This document shows positions 51,192-59,650 of a stretch of 64,000 nucleotides of DNA, in pieces. The first letter of the stretch is position 1; each line of letters starts with the position of its first letter. The stretch is taken from positions 3,286,001 to 3,350,000 of the forward strand of contig NZ_JAGQAG010000001.1 in assembly GCF_021405525.1 (NCBI RefSeq). Reading direction: 5' to 3'. Source of the stretch: Ruegeria pomeroyi. GTDB lineage: Bacteria > Pseudomonadota > Alphaproteobacteria > Rhodobacterales > Rhodobacteraceae. The translations under genes and the position numbers were made by a program. Below the pieces are notes generated by a model. The model did no database searches, was not told where the DNA came from, and saw nothing but the letters and a program-made list of their open reading frames with translations.

Positions 51192-52094
51192 TCAGTTCGA
51201 CTTCAGCTTGCGCGCCTCGATGATCACCTCATAGGCGTCATGCGTGATCGGCATGAAGCCCTTGGCATCGCCCTGAAGCACCCCATAGGCGCAGTCCTCG
51301 TCCATCGACTTGAGCGAGGCCAGCAGGCCGGTCATCTTGACCTTGACATCGGCAGGCAGCGCCTTGCGGACGACAAACGGGCCTTCGGGGATGGGTTTCG
51401 ACTGCCAGATCTGCACCAGATCGTTCATGTCGACCAGACCGGCATCGACCGCCTTGCGCAGCGCGCCCGAGTTGAACCCGTCTTCCCATGCACCCAGACC
51501 GTCGGCCCAGGTGACGCCGCCGTCAACCTCGCCATTGCTGACCGCAACGATGGTCTGTTCGTGGCCGCCGGTGAACTTGACCTCGCCGAAATAATCGCCC
51601 GAGGTCATGGTGGCGCCGGTTTCCTGCGGGATCTCGATCGAGGGGATCAGGAAGCCGCTGGTCGAGTTCGGATCGCCAAAGCCGAAGACCTTGCCCTTCA
51701 TGTCGGCCAGCGAAGTGATGCCGCTGTCCTTGCGGGCGAACCCGATGGAGTAATAGCCGTAACCGCCGTCATTGTTGACCTTGACCAGGATCGGTTCGAC
51801 CGCTTCGGGGTCGCTCAGATAGGTCTTGGCATAGCCCGAGGCGCCCAGCCAGGCCATGTCGATGGTGCCGCCCAACAGGCCCTGAATGACACCGTTGTAG
51901 TCGGCGGGGGCAAAGAGCTTGGTCTCGACGCCCAGCAGTTCCTCGGCCTTTTCGCGCAGGCATTCGTTGGAATTCAGACGGTCCTGGGCGTTCTCGCCGC
52001 CCAGGATGCCGATGCGGAATTCGGTGATTTCCTGCGCCAGCGCCGGGGTGGCAAGGGCGGTGGTGGCCGCCAGAACGGCAACAAGCTTTTTCAT
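51192..52094 (-). CDS. phnD: Phosphonate ABC transporter substrate-binding protein
   Basis: This 300-residue periplasmic protein has a signal peptide cut after ALA (MKKLVAVLAATTALATPALAQ) and PhnD marks: FRIGILGGENAQDRLN, PADYNGVIQGLLGGTIDMAWLG, FGDPNSTSGFLIPS and GGHEQTIVAVSNGEVDGGVTW. It captures phosphonates or phosphite/phosphate esters. ATG at 52094 is chosen by the signal peptide; upstream in-frame sequence belongs to phnC in another frame. Confidence 0.93.
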   Translation of the reverse strand: MKKLVAVLAATTALATPALAQEITEFRIGILGGENAQDRLNSNECLREKAEELLGVETKLFAPADYNGVIQGLLGGTIDMAWLGASGYAKTYLSDPEAVEPILVKVNNDGGYGYYSIGFARKDSGITSLADMKGKVFGFGDPNSTSGFLIPSIEIPQETGATMTSGDYFGEVKFTGGHEQTIVAVSNGEVDGGVTWADGLGAWEDGFNSGALRKAVDAGLVDMNDLVQIWQSKPIPEGPFVVRKALPADVKVKMTGLLASLKSMDEDCAYGVLQGDAKGFMPITHDAYEVIIEARKLKSN

Positions 52095-52155
52095 CTTTGG
52101 TCTCTCCGGTTGGTTGGTCCGGCCCATCCCAAGGCCGGGATTGCGGTGGATAGGG

Positions 52156-52977
52156 TCAGATTGCGGCCTCGGCCCGATAGAGGGCGTCCTGCGCGGCATC
52201 GAGCGTGTCGATCTCGGTCGAGGTCGCGGCCTCGGAAAAGCTGGCATCGGCACCATAGATCTCGCGCGCGACACCGGTGGTGAGCTGTTCGGGCAAGCCG
52301 TCGAACACGATGCGCCCGTCGCGCATGCCGACGACGCGGTCGCAATAGCGGCGCGCGGTATCCAGCGTGTGCAGGTTGGCGATGACGGTGCGGCCGTCCT
52401 CTTCGTGGATGCGGCGCAAGGACTGCATGACCACCTGCGCATTCATGGGGTCGAGCGAGGCGATGGGTTCGTCCGCCAGGATGATCGCCGGGTCCTGCAT
52501 CAGGGCGCGGGCGATGGCGACGCGCTGTTGCTGGCCGCCCGACAGCGCCTCGGCCCGCTTGGCCGCGTGGGCCGCGATGCCAAGCCGGTCGAGAATGTCG
52601 ATGGCGCGGTGAATATCCTCGGTCGGGTAGAGGTTGAACATGGTGGCCAGCGTCGAGCGACGGTTCAGCGTGCCGTGCAACACGTTCGAGACCACATCCA
52701 TGCGCGGTACCAGGTTGAACTGCTGAAAGATCATCGCGCATTGCGCCTGCCAGGCGCGTTTCTCGGCGCCGCGCAGGCGGGTGATGTCGCGACCCTGGAA
52801 CAGGATGCGGCCGTCGCTGGCGTCACTCAGCCGGTTGATCATCCGCAACAGCGTCGATTTCCCCGCGCCCGAGCGGCCGATGATGCCGATCATGCAGGGC
52901 TTGTCCACATCCAGCGTCGCGGCATTCACCGCGATATTGTCGCCGAACCGTTTGGTCAGTTTGTCGATCCGCAGCAC
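52156..52977 (-). CDS. phnC: Phosphonate ABC transporter ATP-binding protein
   Basis: This 273-residue ATPase has Walker [10 protein letters not shown] at residues 34-42, signature [15 protein letters not shown], Walker [15 protein letters not shown] and a LHTLD switch typical of PhnC. It is first in the phnCDEE-acetyltransferase row, 57 bases downstream of a LysR gene on the same strand. No convincing PhoB box was seen in that gap. Confidence 0.94.
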   Translation of the reverse strand: MLRIDKLTKRFGDNIAVNAATLDVDKPCMIGIIGRSGAGKSTLLRMINRLSDASDGRILFQGRDITRLRGAEKRAWQAQCAMIFQQFNLVPRMDVVSNVLHGTLNRRSTLATMFNLYPTEDIHRAIDILDRLGIAAHAAKRAEALSGGQQQRVAIARALMQDPAIILADEPIASLDPMNAQVVMQSLRRIHEEDGRTVIANLHTLDTARRYCDRVVGMRDGRIVFDGLPEQLTTGVAREIYGADASFSEAATSTEIDTLDAAQDALYRAEAAI

Positions 52978-53034
52978 GTGTTTCCCCCGGTCTTGTCGAG
53001 GGGGGTGCTAAGCCTGCCAGACGAAGCCGATATG

Positions 53035-53964
53035 TCAGGGGGGTGAAAGTTTTGTAACGCGCCCCGGCCCGCGCCCAAGGTTCCGGCGCAGCATATCCAG
53101 AACCGCGCGGGTGCGGGCGGGCAGATGTGCCCGGTCGGGGTAAAGCGCCCAGACGCCGGTGTCGAAGCCGGTCGCGGTGACCTGATGGTCGGGAAAGAGA
53201 TCGACCAGCGCGCCGCTTGCCAGCGCCTCGGCCGCCAGCCAATCGGCCAAGAGCGCGGGCCCGAGACCGAGGAGCGCCGCCTCGCGCAGTGCCAGCGCGC
53301 CCGAAAGGATCAGGGTGCCGTCGATGGGCACCTCTTCGGTCTCTCCCCGGGTGTCGCGGAACAGCCAGCGGGTGCGGAACTCGGGCAAGGCCATGCGCAG
53401 GCAGTCGTGCCGGGAAAGGCCCGTGGGATGCTCCGGGGTGCCGTGTTGCGCCAGATAGCCGGGGGTCGCGCAGACATGGTAGCGGGTCCGCATCAGCCGG
53501 GTCGACATCAGGTCGCCGCGTGGCGCAGGCGCGAGGCGCAGGGCCAGGTCGATACGCTCGGCCACCAGATCGCGGGGCGCGTCATCGAGCAGAAGCTCCA
53601 GCGTGATCTCGGGACAGGCCCGGCGCAAGGCGGGCAGATGCGGCAGCACGCAGACCTGCCCGAAAGCGGTGGAAGTGGTCAGCCGCACAGGACCGCGCAG
53701 CACGCGGTCGGCCCCTGCTGCGGTGTCACGGGCGGCCTCAAGCGCCTCGACCAGCGGTTCGATCCGGGTCAGGTAATCCTGCCCCGCCTCGGTGACCGAC
53801 AGCCGCCTTGTGCTGCGGTGAAACAGACGAAAGCCCAACCTGTCCTCGGCCCCGGAAAGCAGGCGCGAGAGCGCCGAGGGGTCGGTGTCGAGCACGCGGG
53901 CCGCACCCGCAAGGCTGCCCTGCCGGGCGATCAGCAGGAGGGTTTTCAGGGTATCCGTATCCAT
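53035..53964 (-). CDS. LysR family transcriptional regulator
   Basis: This 309-residue regulator has the N-terminal LysR helix-turn-helix (DTLKTLLLIARQGSLAGAARVLDTDPSALSR-type, with LSRLLSGAEDRLGFRLFHR) and a periplasmic-binding-like effector domain. It is divergent from an SDR gene with a near-perfect dyad midway, so the SDR is its likely target. It also precedes phnC on the same strand, but LysR proteins usually act on the divergent side. Confidence 0.9.
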   Translation of the reverse strand: MDTDTLKTLLLIARQGSLAGAARVLDTDPSALSRLLSGAEDRLGFRLFHRSTRRLSVTEAGQDYLTRIEPLVEALEAARDTAAGADRVLRGPVRLTTSTAFGQVCVLPHLPALRRACPEITLELLLDDAPRDLVAERIDLALRLAPAPRGDLMSTRLMRTRYHVCATPGYLAQHGTPEHPTGLSRHDCLRMALPEFRTRWLFRDTRGETEEVPIDGTLILSGALALREAALLGLGPALLADWLAAEALASGALVDLFPDHQVTATGFDTGVWALYPDRAHLPARTRAVLDMLRRNLGRGPGRVTKLSPP

Positions 53965-53985
53965 TCATGCAGATTTTGCACGAAC

Positions 53986-54017
53986 ATGATGGGAAAGACA
54001 GTATTTTTCCGCATCAT
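53986..54017. promoter_or_regulatory. Dyad between lysR and divergent SDR
   Basis: ATGATGGGAAA (53986-53996) and TTTCCGCATCAT (54006-54017) are inverted arms that match apart from one bulged base. The site is centred 58 bases before the SDR ATG and 37 bases before the lysR start, a standard LysR binding position. Confidence 0.55.
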
Positions 54018-54058
54018 TCGCCCGCCTAGTGTCTGCCCAGCATAGCGGGAGAAGAGAC

Positions 54059-54811
54059 ATGACCGATCTGACAGGACAGACCGTGGTGATCACCGGGGCA
54101 AGCCGGGGTATTGGCGCCGCCACAGCGCGCCATTTCGCGGGTCTCGGGGCGCAGGTGGCGCTGCTGGCGCGCGATGGCGCGGCGCTGGGGGCGCTGGCGG
54201 GCGATATTGGCGATCAGGCGATGGCCTTGCCCTGTGACATGGGCGACTGGGCGGCGGTCGCGGCGGCGGTTGCGGCGACAGAGGCGCGGTTTGGCCCAAT
54301 CCACGTGCTGATTAACAATGCCGGGCTGATCGACCCGATCGCCCGACTGGCCGACAGCAACCCCGAAGATTGGAGCCGGGTCTTGGATGTGAACCTCAAG
54401 GGCGTCTATCACGGGCTGCGCGCGGTGCTGCCGGGCATGCTGGCCGCCGGGGGCGGCACGGTGTTGAACCTGTCCTCGGGCGCGGCCACCTCGGCGCTGG
54501 AGGGGTGGAGCCATTATTGCGCCACCAAGGCGGCGGTGCTGGCGCTGACCCGCTGCGCCGACCGCGAGTATCGCGATCAGGGCATCCGGGTGATCGGGCT
54601 GAGCCCCGGGACAGTTGCGACCGGGATGCAGGTGCAGATCCGCGCCTCGGGGATCAACCCGGTCAGCCGGATGGACCCTTCGGCGCATATACCGGCCGAT
54701 TGGGTGGCACAGGCGCTGGCCTATCTCTGCGGTCCGGGGGGCGATGCGCATCGGGGGACCGATTTCTCGCTGAAGACGGCCGAGGGTCGGGCCGAGGCGG
54801 GTCTGAGCTGA
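54059..54811 (+). CDS. Short-chain dehydrogenase/reductase
   Basis: This 250-residue classical SDR has GASRGIGAATARHFAG at the N-terminus, NNAGLIDPIARL and the catalytic SHYCATKAAVLAL (Tyr-x3-Lys). ATG at 54059 follows GGAGAAGAG; an upstream in-frame start is rejected. It is probably controlled by the divergent LysR protein. Substrate unknown. It is followed 64 bases later by rpe. Confidence 0.87.
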   Translation: MTDLTGQTVVITGASRGIGAATARHFAGLGAQVALLARDGAALGALAGDIGDQAMALPCDMGDWAAVAAAVAATEARFGPIHVLINNAGLIDPIARLADSNPEDWSRVLDVNLKGVYHGLRAVLPGMLAAGGGTVLNLSSGAATSALEGWSHYCATKAAVLALTRCADREYRDQGIRVIGLSPGTVATGMQVQIRASGINPVSRMDPSAHIPADWVAQALAYLCGPGGDAHRGTDFSLKTAEGRAEAGLS

Positions 54812-54875
54812 CCCTACCCATCGGCGACGAGAGCCTGTATAGGGCGGGCGACTCTGTTTCCACCGTGAGGCCGCC

Positions 54876-55565
54876 ATGAGCTTTGACCGCAAGATCAAGA
54901 TCGCCCCGTCGATCCTGTCCGCCGACTTCGCCAATTTCGGCGCCGAGATCCGCGCCATCGAGGCCGAGGGCGCCGATTGGGTGCATGTGGACGTGATGGA
55001 CGGCCATTTCGTGCCGAACCTGACCTTTGGCCCGATGGCGGTCAAGGCGTTCCGCCCGCATGTGAAGACGGTGATGGATGTGCATCTGATGATCGCGCCG
55101 GTCGATCCCTATATCGACGCCTATGCCGACGCGGGTGCCGATGTGCTGACCGCGCATGTCGAGGCCGGCCCGCATATCCACCGCACGCTTCAGGCGATCC
55201 GCGGCGCGGGGATGAAGGCGGGCGTGGCGCTGAACCCCGGCACCCCGGCCGAGGCGGTGGCGCATCTGCTGGAGCTGACGGATCTGATCTGCGTGATGAC
55301 GGTGAACCCGGGCTTTGGCGGCCAGAAATTCATCGACATGACCGCCAAGATCGCCCGCCTGCGCGAGATGATCGGCGACCGGCCTGTGCATATCGAGATC
55401 GACGGCGGCGTTGACCCGAAGACCGCGCCGCTGGTGGCGCAGGCCGGGGCTGATGTGCTGGTCGCGGGTTCGGCGGTGTTCCGGGGCGGCTCGGTCGACA
55501 ATCCGGGCGTTTATGGCCAGAACATTGCCGAGATCCGCGCCGCCGCCGAAGGCGTCTGGGCCTGA
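54876..55565 (+). CDS. rpe: Ribulose-phosphate 3-epimerase
   Basis: This 229-residue TIM-barrel enzyme has IAPSILSADFANFGAEI, the metal site VHVDVMDGHFVPNLTFGP, DVHLMIAPVDPYI, VNPGFGGQKFI and IDGGVDPKTAPL with the second catalytic Asp. It interconverts ribulose- and xylulose-5-phosphate in the pentose phosphate and Calvin pathways. It is followed by a dispersed repeat region. Confidence 0.97.
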   Translation: MSFDRKIKIAPSILSADFANFGAEIRAIEAEGADWVHVDVMDGHFVPNLTFGPMAVKAFRPHVKTVMDVHLMIAPVDPYIDAYADAGADVLTAHVEAGPHIHRTLQAIRGAGMKAGVALNPGTPAEAVAHLLELTDLICVMTVNPGFGGQKFIDMTAKIARLREMIGDRPVHIEIDGGVDPKTAPLVAQAGADVLVAGSAVFRGGSVDNPGVYGQNIAEIRAAAEGVWA

Positions 55566-55660
55566 CGCCTCGGCAAGCGGCGCGCTCCCGCCCGTCGTTG
55601 GCGTTTTCTGACGAAAACACCGCCTCCCGTTGGGCCGGGCGCCGCGTGATGCGCGGCGAT

Positions 55661-55778
55661 GGGGGCGCTGCCCCCGGCACGGCCAGCCGTGCCTCCCCCG
55701 GAGTATTTTGCAGCGAAATGAAGGAGGAGCGGGCCCTTTGGCGCTTCTTTCTGGTCCACAATACTCCCGCCGGAGGCA
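55661..55778. repeat. Dispersed GC-rich repeat, facing pair (copies 2 and 3)
   Basis: Hairpins GGGGGC-GCT-GCCCCC (55661-55675) and GGCACGG-CCAG-CCGTGCC (55676-55693) lead into TGCCTCCCCCGGAGTATTTT (from 55690). A facing inverted copy (TGCCTCCGGCGGGAGTATT on the minus strand) ends at 55778. The layout parallels the element at 42941-43127, and 17 bases are identical to the copy at 38064. The rest of the 257-base gap has no gene. Confidence 0.7.
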
Positions 55779-55822
55779 TGGGCGGCCCCATTTGGGGCGC
55801 CCATTTGGGCCCTTGGTCGTGA

Positions 55823-57313
55823 TCAATCGAGTTGATCGGCGAAATGGTCGAGCAGTTTGTGTTTGAGGATCTTGCCGGTGGGTGCGGCTGGCAACGCCGT
55901 GGCGACGACGATCTGGCTGGGGCGCTTGTAGCCCGCTAGCCGCGCGGCGGCGAAGGCCCGCAACTCGTCAGGGTCGGGGGTGGCGCCAAGTGCAACCTGA
56001 ACAAAGGCGACCACTTTTTCATCGCCCGCAACCATGCGCCCCACCACCGCCGCCTGGATCACCTGCGGGTGGTCGTTCAGCGCCGCCTCGACCTCGGGCG
56101 GGTAGACGTTGAAACCGCCGTGGATGATCAGCTCCTTGCTGCGTCCCGCGATATGCAGGTTGCCATCGGCATCATGGCGGCCCAGGTCGCCGGTGCGGAA
56201 CCATCCGTCTTGCAGTGCGGCCTCGGTCGCCTGCGGGTTGCGGTAATAGCCCTTCATCACATGCGGGCCGCGGGTCAGCACCTCGCCCACGCCATCGCCA
56301 CCGCCAGTAACCGCCTCGTCCAGCCGGACCTCGACCTGCGGCAGGGGCTTACCGACCGAGATATCCGGCAGGCCGATCCGGTTGCGCGTGGCCGAGACGC
56401 CGGCGGTGGTCTCGGTCAGGCCATAGCCGTTTTGCAGGGCGACGCCATAGAACGCCTCGGCCTTGCGTTTCCACGCAGGGTCGAGCGGCGCCGCACCCGA
56501 GGAGGTATAGCGCAGCGTGCCGCCCGGTAGATGATCATATCCCTGTTCGCGGGCGTATTGCATCAACAGCGCATGCATCTGCGGCACGGCGGAGAACAGT
56601 GTCACGCCAGAGGTCAGCGCCGCATAGCTGCGCGCGGCGGTGAACCGCGCATCGAGCCGCACCGGCGCGCCGATACAGGTGGCCGCCGTCACCACCGAGG
56701 CGAGGCCAAACACATGGGTCACCGGCAGCACGCCATAGATCACGTCATCCGTCGTCATGCCGCGCAGCTCTGCCGAGCTGCGCCCGCCAAAGAGCAGATT
56801 GGCATGGGTCAGCATCACCCCCTTGGGCGTGCCGGTGGTGCCGGTGGTGAACAGCATCACCGCCACATCGCTCAGCACCGGATCGGGGTTGCTGTTGTGG
56901 GGTGTTGCCAGATGCATCCGGCCAAAGGCGCCCTCGATCGGATGCGCGCCCAGACGCACGGCATGGGCGGCGGCATCCGTCGATATGTCCGAGGCGCAGA
57001 GGATCGCGGCGGGTTCGGTATGGGCCACGATCTTGTCCACCTCGGGCCCGGTCTGGCGCGCGTTGATCGGCACCGCGCAGGCCCCCAGCCGCGAGACGGC
57101 AAAGAGCGCGGCTACTACCGCACAGCAGTTCTCGGCCAGGATCATCACCCGGTCGTTCGCCTGCACGCCCTGGGCGGCAAGCACATCCACCAGCGCCGAA
57201 ATGGCCCGGTCCAGATCGCCATAGCTCCAGTCCGCGCCGCCGCTGTCGGAAAACGCGGGCGCACCGGGGCGGCTGGCGATCTGTGCGCCGGGGTAGTCGT
57301 GCCATTTCTCCAT
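55823..57313 (-). CDS. Acyl-CoA ligase (ANL superfamily)
   Basis: This 496-residue enzyme has the AMP loop FTTGTTGTPKGVMLTH, NGYGLTETTAGVS, FRTGDLGRHDADGNLHIAGR and the C-terminal lysine region PAAPTGKILKHKL. It activates a carboxylic acid to CoA. ATG at 57313 gives MEKWHDYPGAQIASRP; a longer form is rejected. It is last in a minus-strand beta-oxidation-like operon, 22 bases after the crotonase gene, so it probably supplies the operon's first CoA ester. Confidence 0.9.
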   Translation of the reverse strand: MEKWHDYPGAQIASRPGAPAFSDSGGADWSYGDLDRAISALVDVLAAQGVQANDRVMILAENCCAVVAALFAVSRLGACAVPINARQTGPEVDKIVAHTEPAAILCASDISTDAAAHAVRLGAHPIEGAFGRMHLATPHNSNPDPVLSDVAVMLFTTGTTGTPKGVMLTHANLLFGGRSSAELRGMTTDDVIYGVLPVTHVFGLASVVTAATCIGAPVRLDARFTAARSYAALTSGVTLFSAVPQMHALLMQYAREQGYDHLPGGTLRYTSSGAAPLDPAWKRKAEAFYGVALQNGYGLTETTAGVSATRNRIGLPDISVGKPLPQVEVRLDEAVTGGGDGVGEVLTRGPHVMKGYYRNPQATEAALQDGWFRTGDLGRHDADGNLHIAGRSKELIIHGGFNVYPPEVEAALNDHPQVIQAAVVGRMVAGDEKVVAFVQVALGATPDPDELRAFAAARLAGYKRPSQIVVATALPAAPTGKILKHKLLDHFADQLD

Positions 57314-57335
57314 CGCCTGTTCCCCTGTTGCCCGG

Positions 57336-58106
57336 TCAGAACCGGGGCTTGCGCTTGTCCAGAAAGGCCGCGATCCCTTCGGCAGCCTCGTCCCCGCCCG
57401 CCGCGCGCGCCATGGCGTCGCGCTCGGCATCCAGTTGCTGCGCCTCGCTCGCTTCATAAGCTTCCGCCACCAGCCGCCGGATCACGCCCTGCGCGTCGCG
57501 CGGTCCCTGCGCCAGCGCATCGGCCAGCGCATGGGCCTGCGTCTCGGCCTCACCCGGCGACGCCAGTACGTTGACCACCCCCAGTTCGGCCATGCGCTCA
57601 GCTGTGACCGGTCGGGCCAGCAGGCACATCTCCATCGCCAGTTGCCGGGGTAGCATCCGCGCCAGCGCCGAGGTGAGGCCAGCATCGGGCACCAGCCCTG
57701 CCTTGACATAGGCGGCGGTGAATTTCGCACCCTCGGCCGCGACCAACAGGTCGCAGGCCAGCGCCAGCGAGGCGCCGGCGCCCGCGGCACCGCCTTCGAC
57801 CGCCGCAATCACCGGTACCGGGCAGGCGCGGATGGCGCGGATCAGGTCGTGCAACAGATCGACCTTGCCGCGCCGCTCCGGCTCGCTCAGCTTGCGCCGC
57901 TCGATCAGCACGTTCAGGTCGCCACCTGCGCAAAAGAACCCGCCTTCGGACGACAGGATCACCGTGCGAATACGCGGTTCCGCCGCCTGTTCCATTGCCT
58001 CGGCAATCGCCGCATAAAGATCGGGCGACAGCGCGCCGCGCCGGGCGCTGTTCATGTTGACCACGACCAGCCGGTCGCCCCGGTCATCCACGCGCGCCAG
58101 CGTCAT
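57336..58106 (-). CDS. Enoyl-CoA hydratase/isomerase family protein
   Basis: This 256-residue crotonase-fold protein has the oxyanion-hole regions GGFFCAGGDLNVL and EGGAAGAGASLALACDLLVAA-type sequence, but neither usual catalytic glutamate is apparent: the positions read S (GAGASL) and D (GLVPDAG). An aspartate in that second place is seen in PaaG-type isomerases. So isomerase or another crotonase activity is more likely than simple hydration. Its ATG overlaps the thioesterase stop by four bases. Confidence 0.85.
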   Translation of the reverse strand: MTLARVDDRGDRLVVVNMNSARRGALSPDLYAAIAEAMEQAAEPRIRTVILSSEGGFFCAGGDLNVLIERRKLSEPERRGKVDLLHDLIRAIRACPVPVIAAVEGGAAGAGASLALACDLLVAAEGAKFTAAYVKAGLVPDAGLTSALARMLPRQLAMEMCLLARPVTAERMAELGVVNVLASPGEAETQAHALADALAQGPRDAQGVIRRLVAEAYEASEAQQLDAERDAMARAAGGDEAAEGIAAFLDKRKPRF

Positions 58107-58537
58107 GTCTTCTTCCTCAGGCTGCCGCGTTTGAACACGCCCGCCGCCGTGGCCAGCAGGCGGCCGTCCTCGTCGCGCAACTCGCCGTTCACATAAGCCA
58201 GCGTGCGGCCATTGCCCGACGGGATGCCCACCGCCGTCACCCGGCCGCCCCGCGCGGCCGCCACGAACTGCACGTTGAGCGAAACGGTCACCACCGGGAT
58301 CGGCTCCTCGGGCCGGAACATCGCCGATGCGGTTTGGCCACAGGCCACGTCCAGCAGCATCGACACAAGCCCGCCATGCAGGATGCCGTGATAGTTCAGG
58401 TGCTGTGGCCCAAGGTCCAGGTGACAGGCCCGGCTGACGCCGGTCCGGTCATGGTCCAATTCGTAACCCACCATCGACTGGCAGCCGGATTTCTCGCGGG
58501 TCCAGGATGCGGGCAGGTCAGGCGGCGCTGAGGGCAA
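58103..58537 (-). CDS. PaaI-type hot-dog thioesterase (start uncertain)
   Basis: This small hot-dog protein carries the PaaI core LNYHGILHGGLVSMLLDVACG with the catalytic Asp region, and VVTVSLNVQF. A TTG at 58537 (144 residues) is used because DLPASWTREKSGCQSMVGYEL looks like genuine family sequence; an ATG at 58564 would overlap the upstream gene by 47 bases and an ATG at 58474 would remove the first part of the domain. It hydrolyses acyl-CoAs that stall, here within a beta-oxidation-like operon. Confidence 0.75.
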   Translation of the reverse strand: MPSAPPDLPASWTREKSGCQSMVGYELDHDRTGVSRACHLDLGPQHLNYHGILHGGLVSMLLDVACGQTASAMFRPEEPIPVVTVSLNVQFVAAARGGRVTAVGIPSGNGRTLAYVNGELRDEDGRLLATAAGVFKRGSLRKKT

Positions 58538-59645
58538 TGAACCGCTCCAGATGGTAATCGGCATCGCCGAACCTGTGATCGGCCATCACGATGCGCTTGG
58601 CGATATGGGCCAGTTCGTATTCCTGCGTCATGGCGATGCCGCCATGCATCTGGATCGCCTCTTCGGCCACCAACCGGCCCACCCGCGCGATCAGGTTGCG
58701 GGCGGCGGCGATCTGGCGGTCTCGGTCGGCGCTGTCCAGATGACCGGCGGCGTTGATCAGGGCCGAGCGCGCCTGTTCCAGCTCGATCAGCATGTCGGCG
58801 AACCGGTGTTGCAGCGCCTGAAACGTGCCGATGGGGCGGCCAAACTGCTTGCGCGTCATCAGATAGCCGCGCGTCAGTTCCACCGCGCTTTGCATCGCGC
58901 CCACGCATTCGGCACAAAGCGCCACATTGGCGGCGGCAATCGCATCCATCAGCGGCGCCAGCCCGGCCCCCGCCGCGCCCAGCCGCGCCGACTGCGGCAG
59001 GTGGACATTGTCCAGCGTCACCTCGGCGGCGCGTCCCCCCGCCAGCATCGGATAGCCATGCAGCGTCACGCCCGGCGTGCCTGCGGGCACAAGGAACAGC
59101 GAGATACCGTCCAGGTCAAAGATCCCGCCGCTTTCGCGGGCCGAGACGATCAGGTGGCCGGCTGCTTCGGCATTTACCACCACCGCCTTACGCCCGTTCA
59201 GAACGATCCCGTCGCCCTCGACGCGGGCGGTGGTTTCCACCCGCGTCAGGTCATAGCGGCTGGCCGGTTCGCCATGGGCCAGCGCCAGATGCGCAGCCCC
59301 GCCGATGATCTCCTCCAGCAGCCCGCGCTGAGTATCGTCGCCCAGCGCCGCGATCAGCCGCCCGCCCAGAATGGCACTGTCCAGCATCGGCTCCACCACG
59401 CCCGCGCGGCCTAGCTCCTCGAACACGGTGGCGATGTCGAAACCGGCGCCGCCAAACCCGCCGTCCTCTTCAGAAAACAGCGCCCCGATCACGCCTAGTT
59501 CCGCCAGCCCGGCCCAGATCTCCGCGCTCATGCCGCTGTCACTGTCCAGAATCGTATTGCGAACCGAGGTTGTGTAACGATCAGCCAGATAGCGGCGCAG
59601 GGTATCCTGCAACATCTGGCGTTCTTCGGTCAGGTTGAAATCCAT
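58518..59645 (-). CDS. Acyl-CoA dehydrogenase, small form
   Basis: This 375-residue flavoprotein starts MDFNLTEERQMLQDTLRRYL and has the acyl-CoA dehydrogenase C-terminal domain (QFGRPIGTFQALQHRFADM, AIQMHGGIAMTQEYELAHIAKR). Members of this branch often pair with a second acyl-CoA dehydrogenase as alpha-beta heteromers in sterol and branched-chain degradation. It follows the larger dehydrogenase by five bases. Heteromer formation is inference from tandem placement. Confidence 0.88.
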   Translation of the reverse strand: MDFNLTEERQMLQDTLRRYLADRYTTSVRNTILDSDSGMSAEIWAGLAELGVIGALFSEEDGGFGGAGFDIATVFEELGRAGVVEPMLDSAILGGRLIAALGDDTQRGLLEEIIGGAAHLALAHGEPASRYDLTRVETTARVEGDGIVLNGRKAVVVNAEAAGHLIVSARESGGIFDLDGISLFLVPAGTPGVTLHGYPMLAGGRAAEVTLDNVHLPQSARLGAAGAGLAPLMDAIAAANVALCAECVGAMQSAVELTRGYLMTRKQFGRPIGTFQALQHRFADMLIELEQARSALINAAGHLDSADRDRQIAAARNLIARVGRLVAEEAIQMHGGIAMTQEYELAHIAKRIVMADHRFGDADYHLERFIALSAA

Positions 59646-59650
59646 ATCCC

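Noticed and set aside
52978-53034. Possible PhoB box before phnC
   Set aside because: Only scattered CTGACAT-like bases are present, without two properly spaced 7-bp direct repeats.
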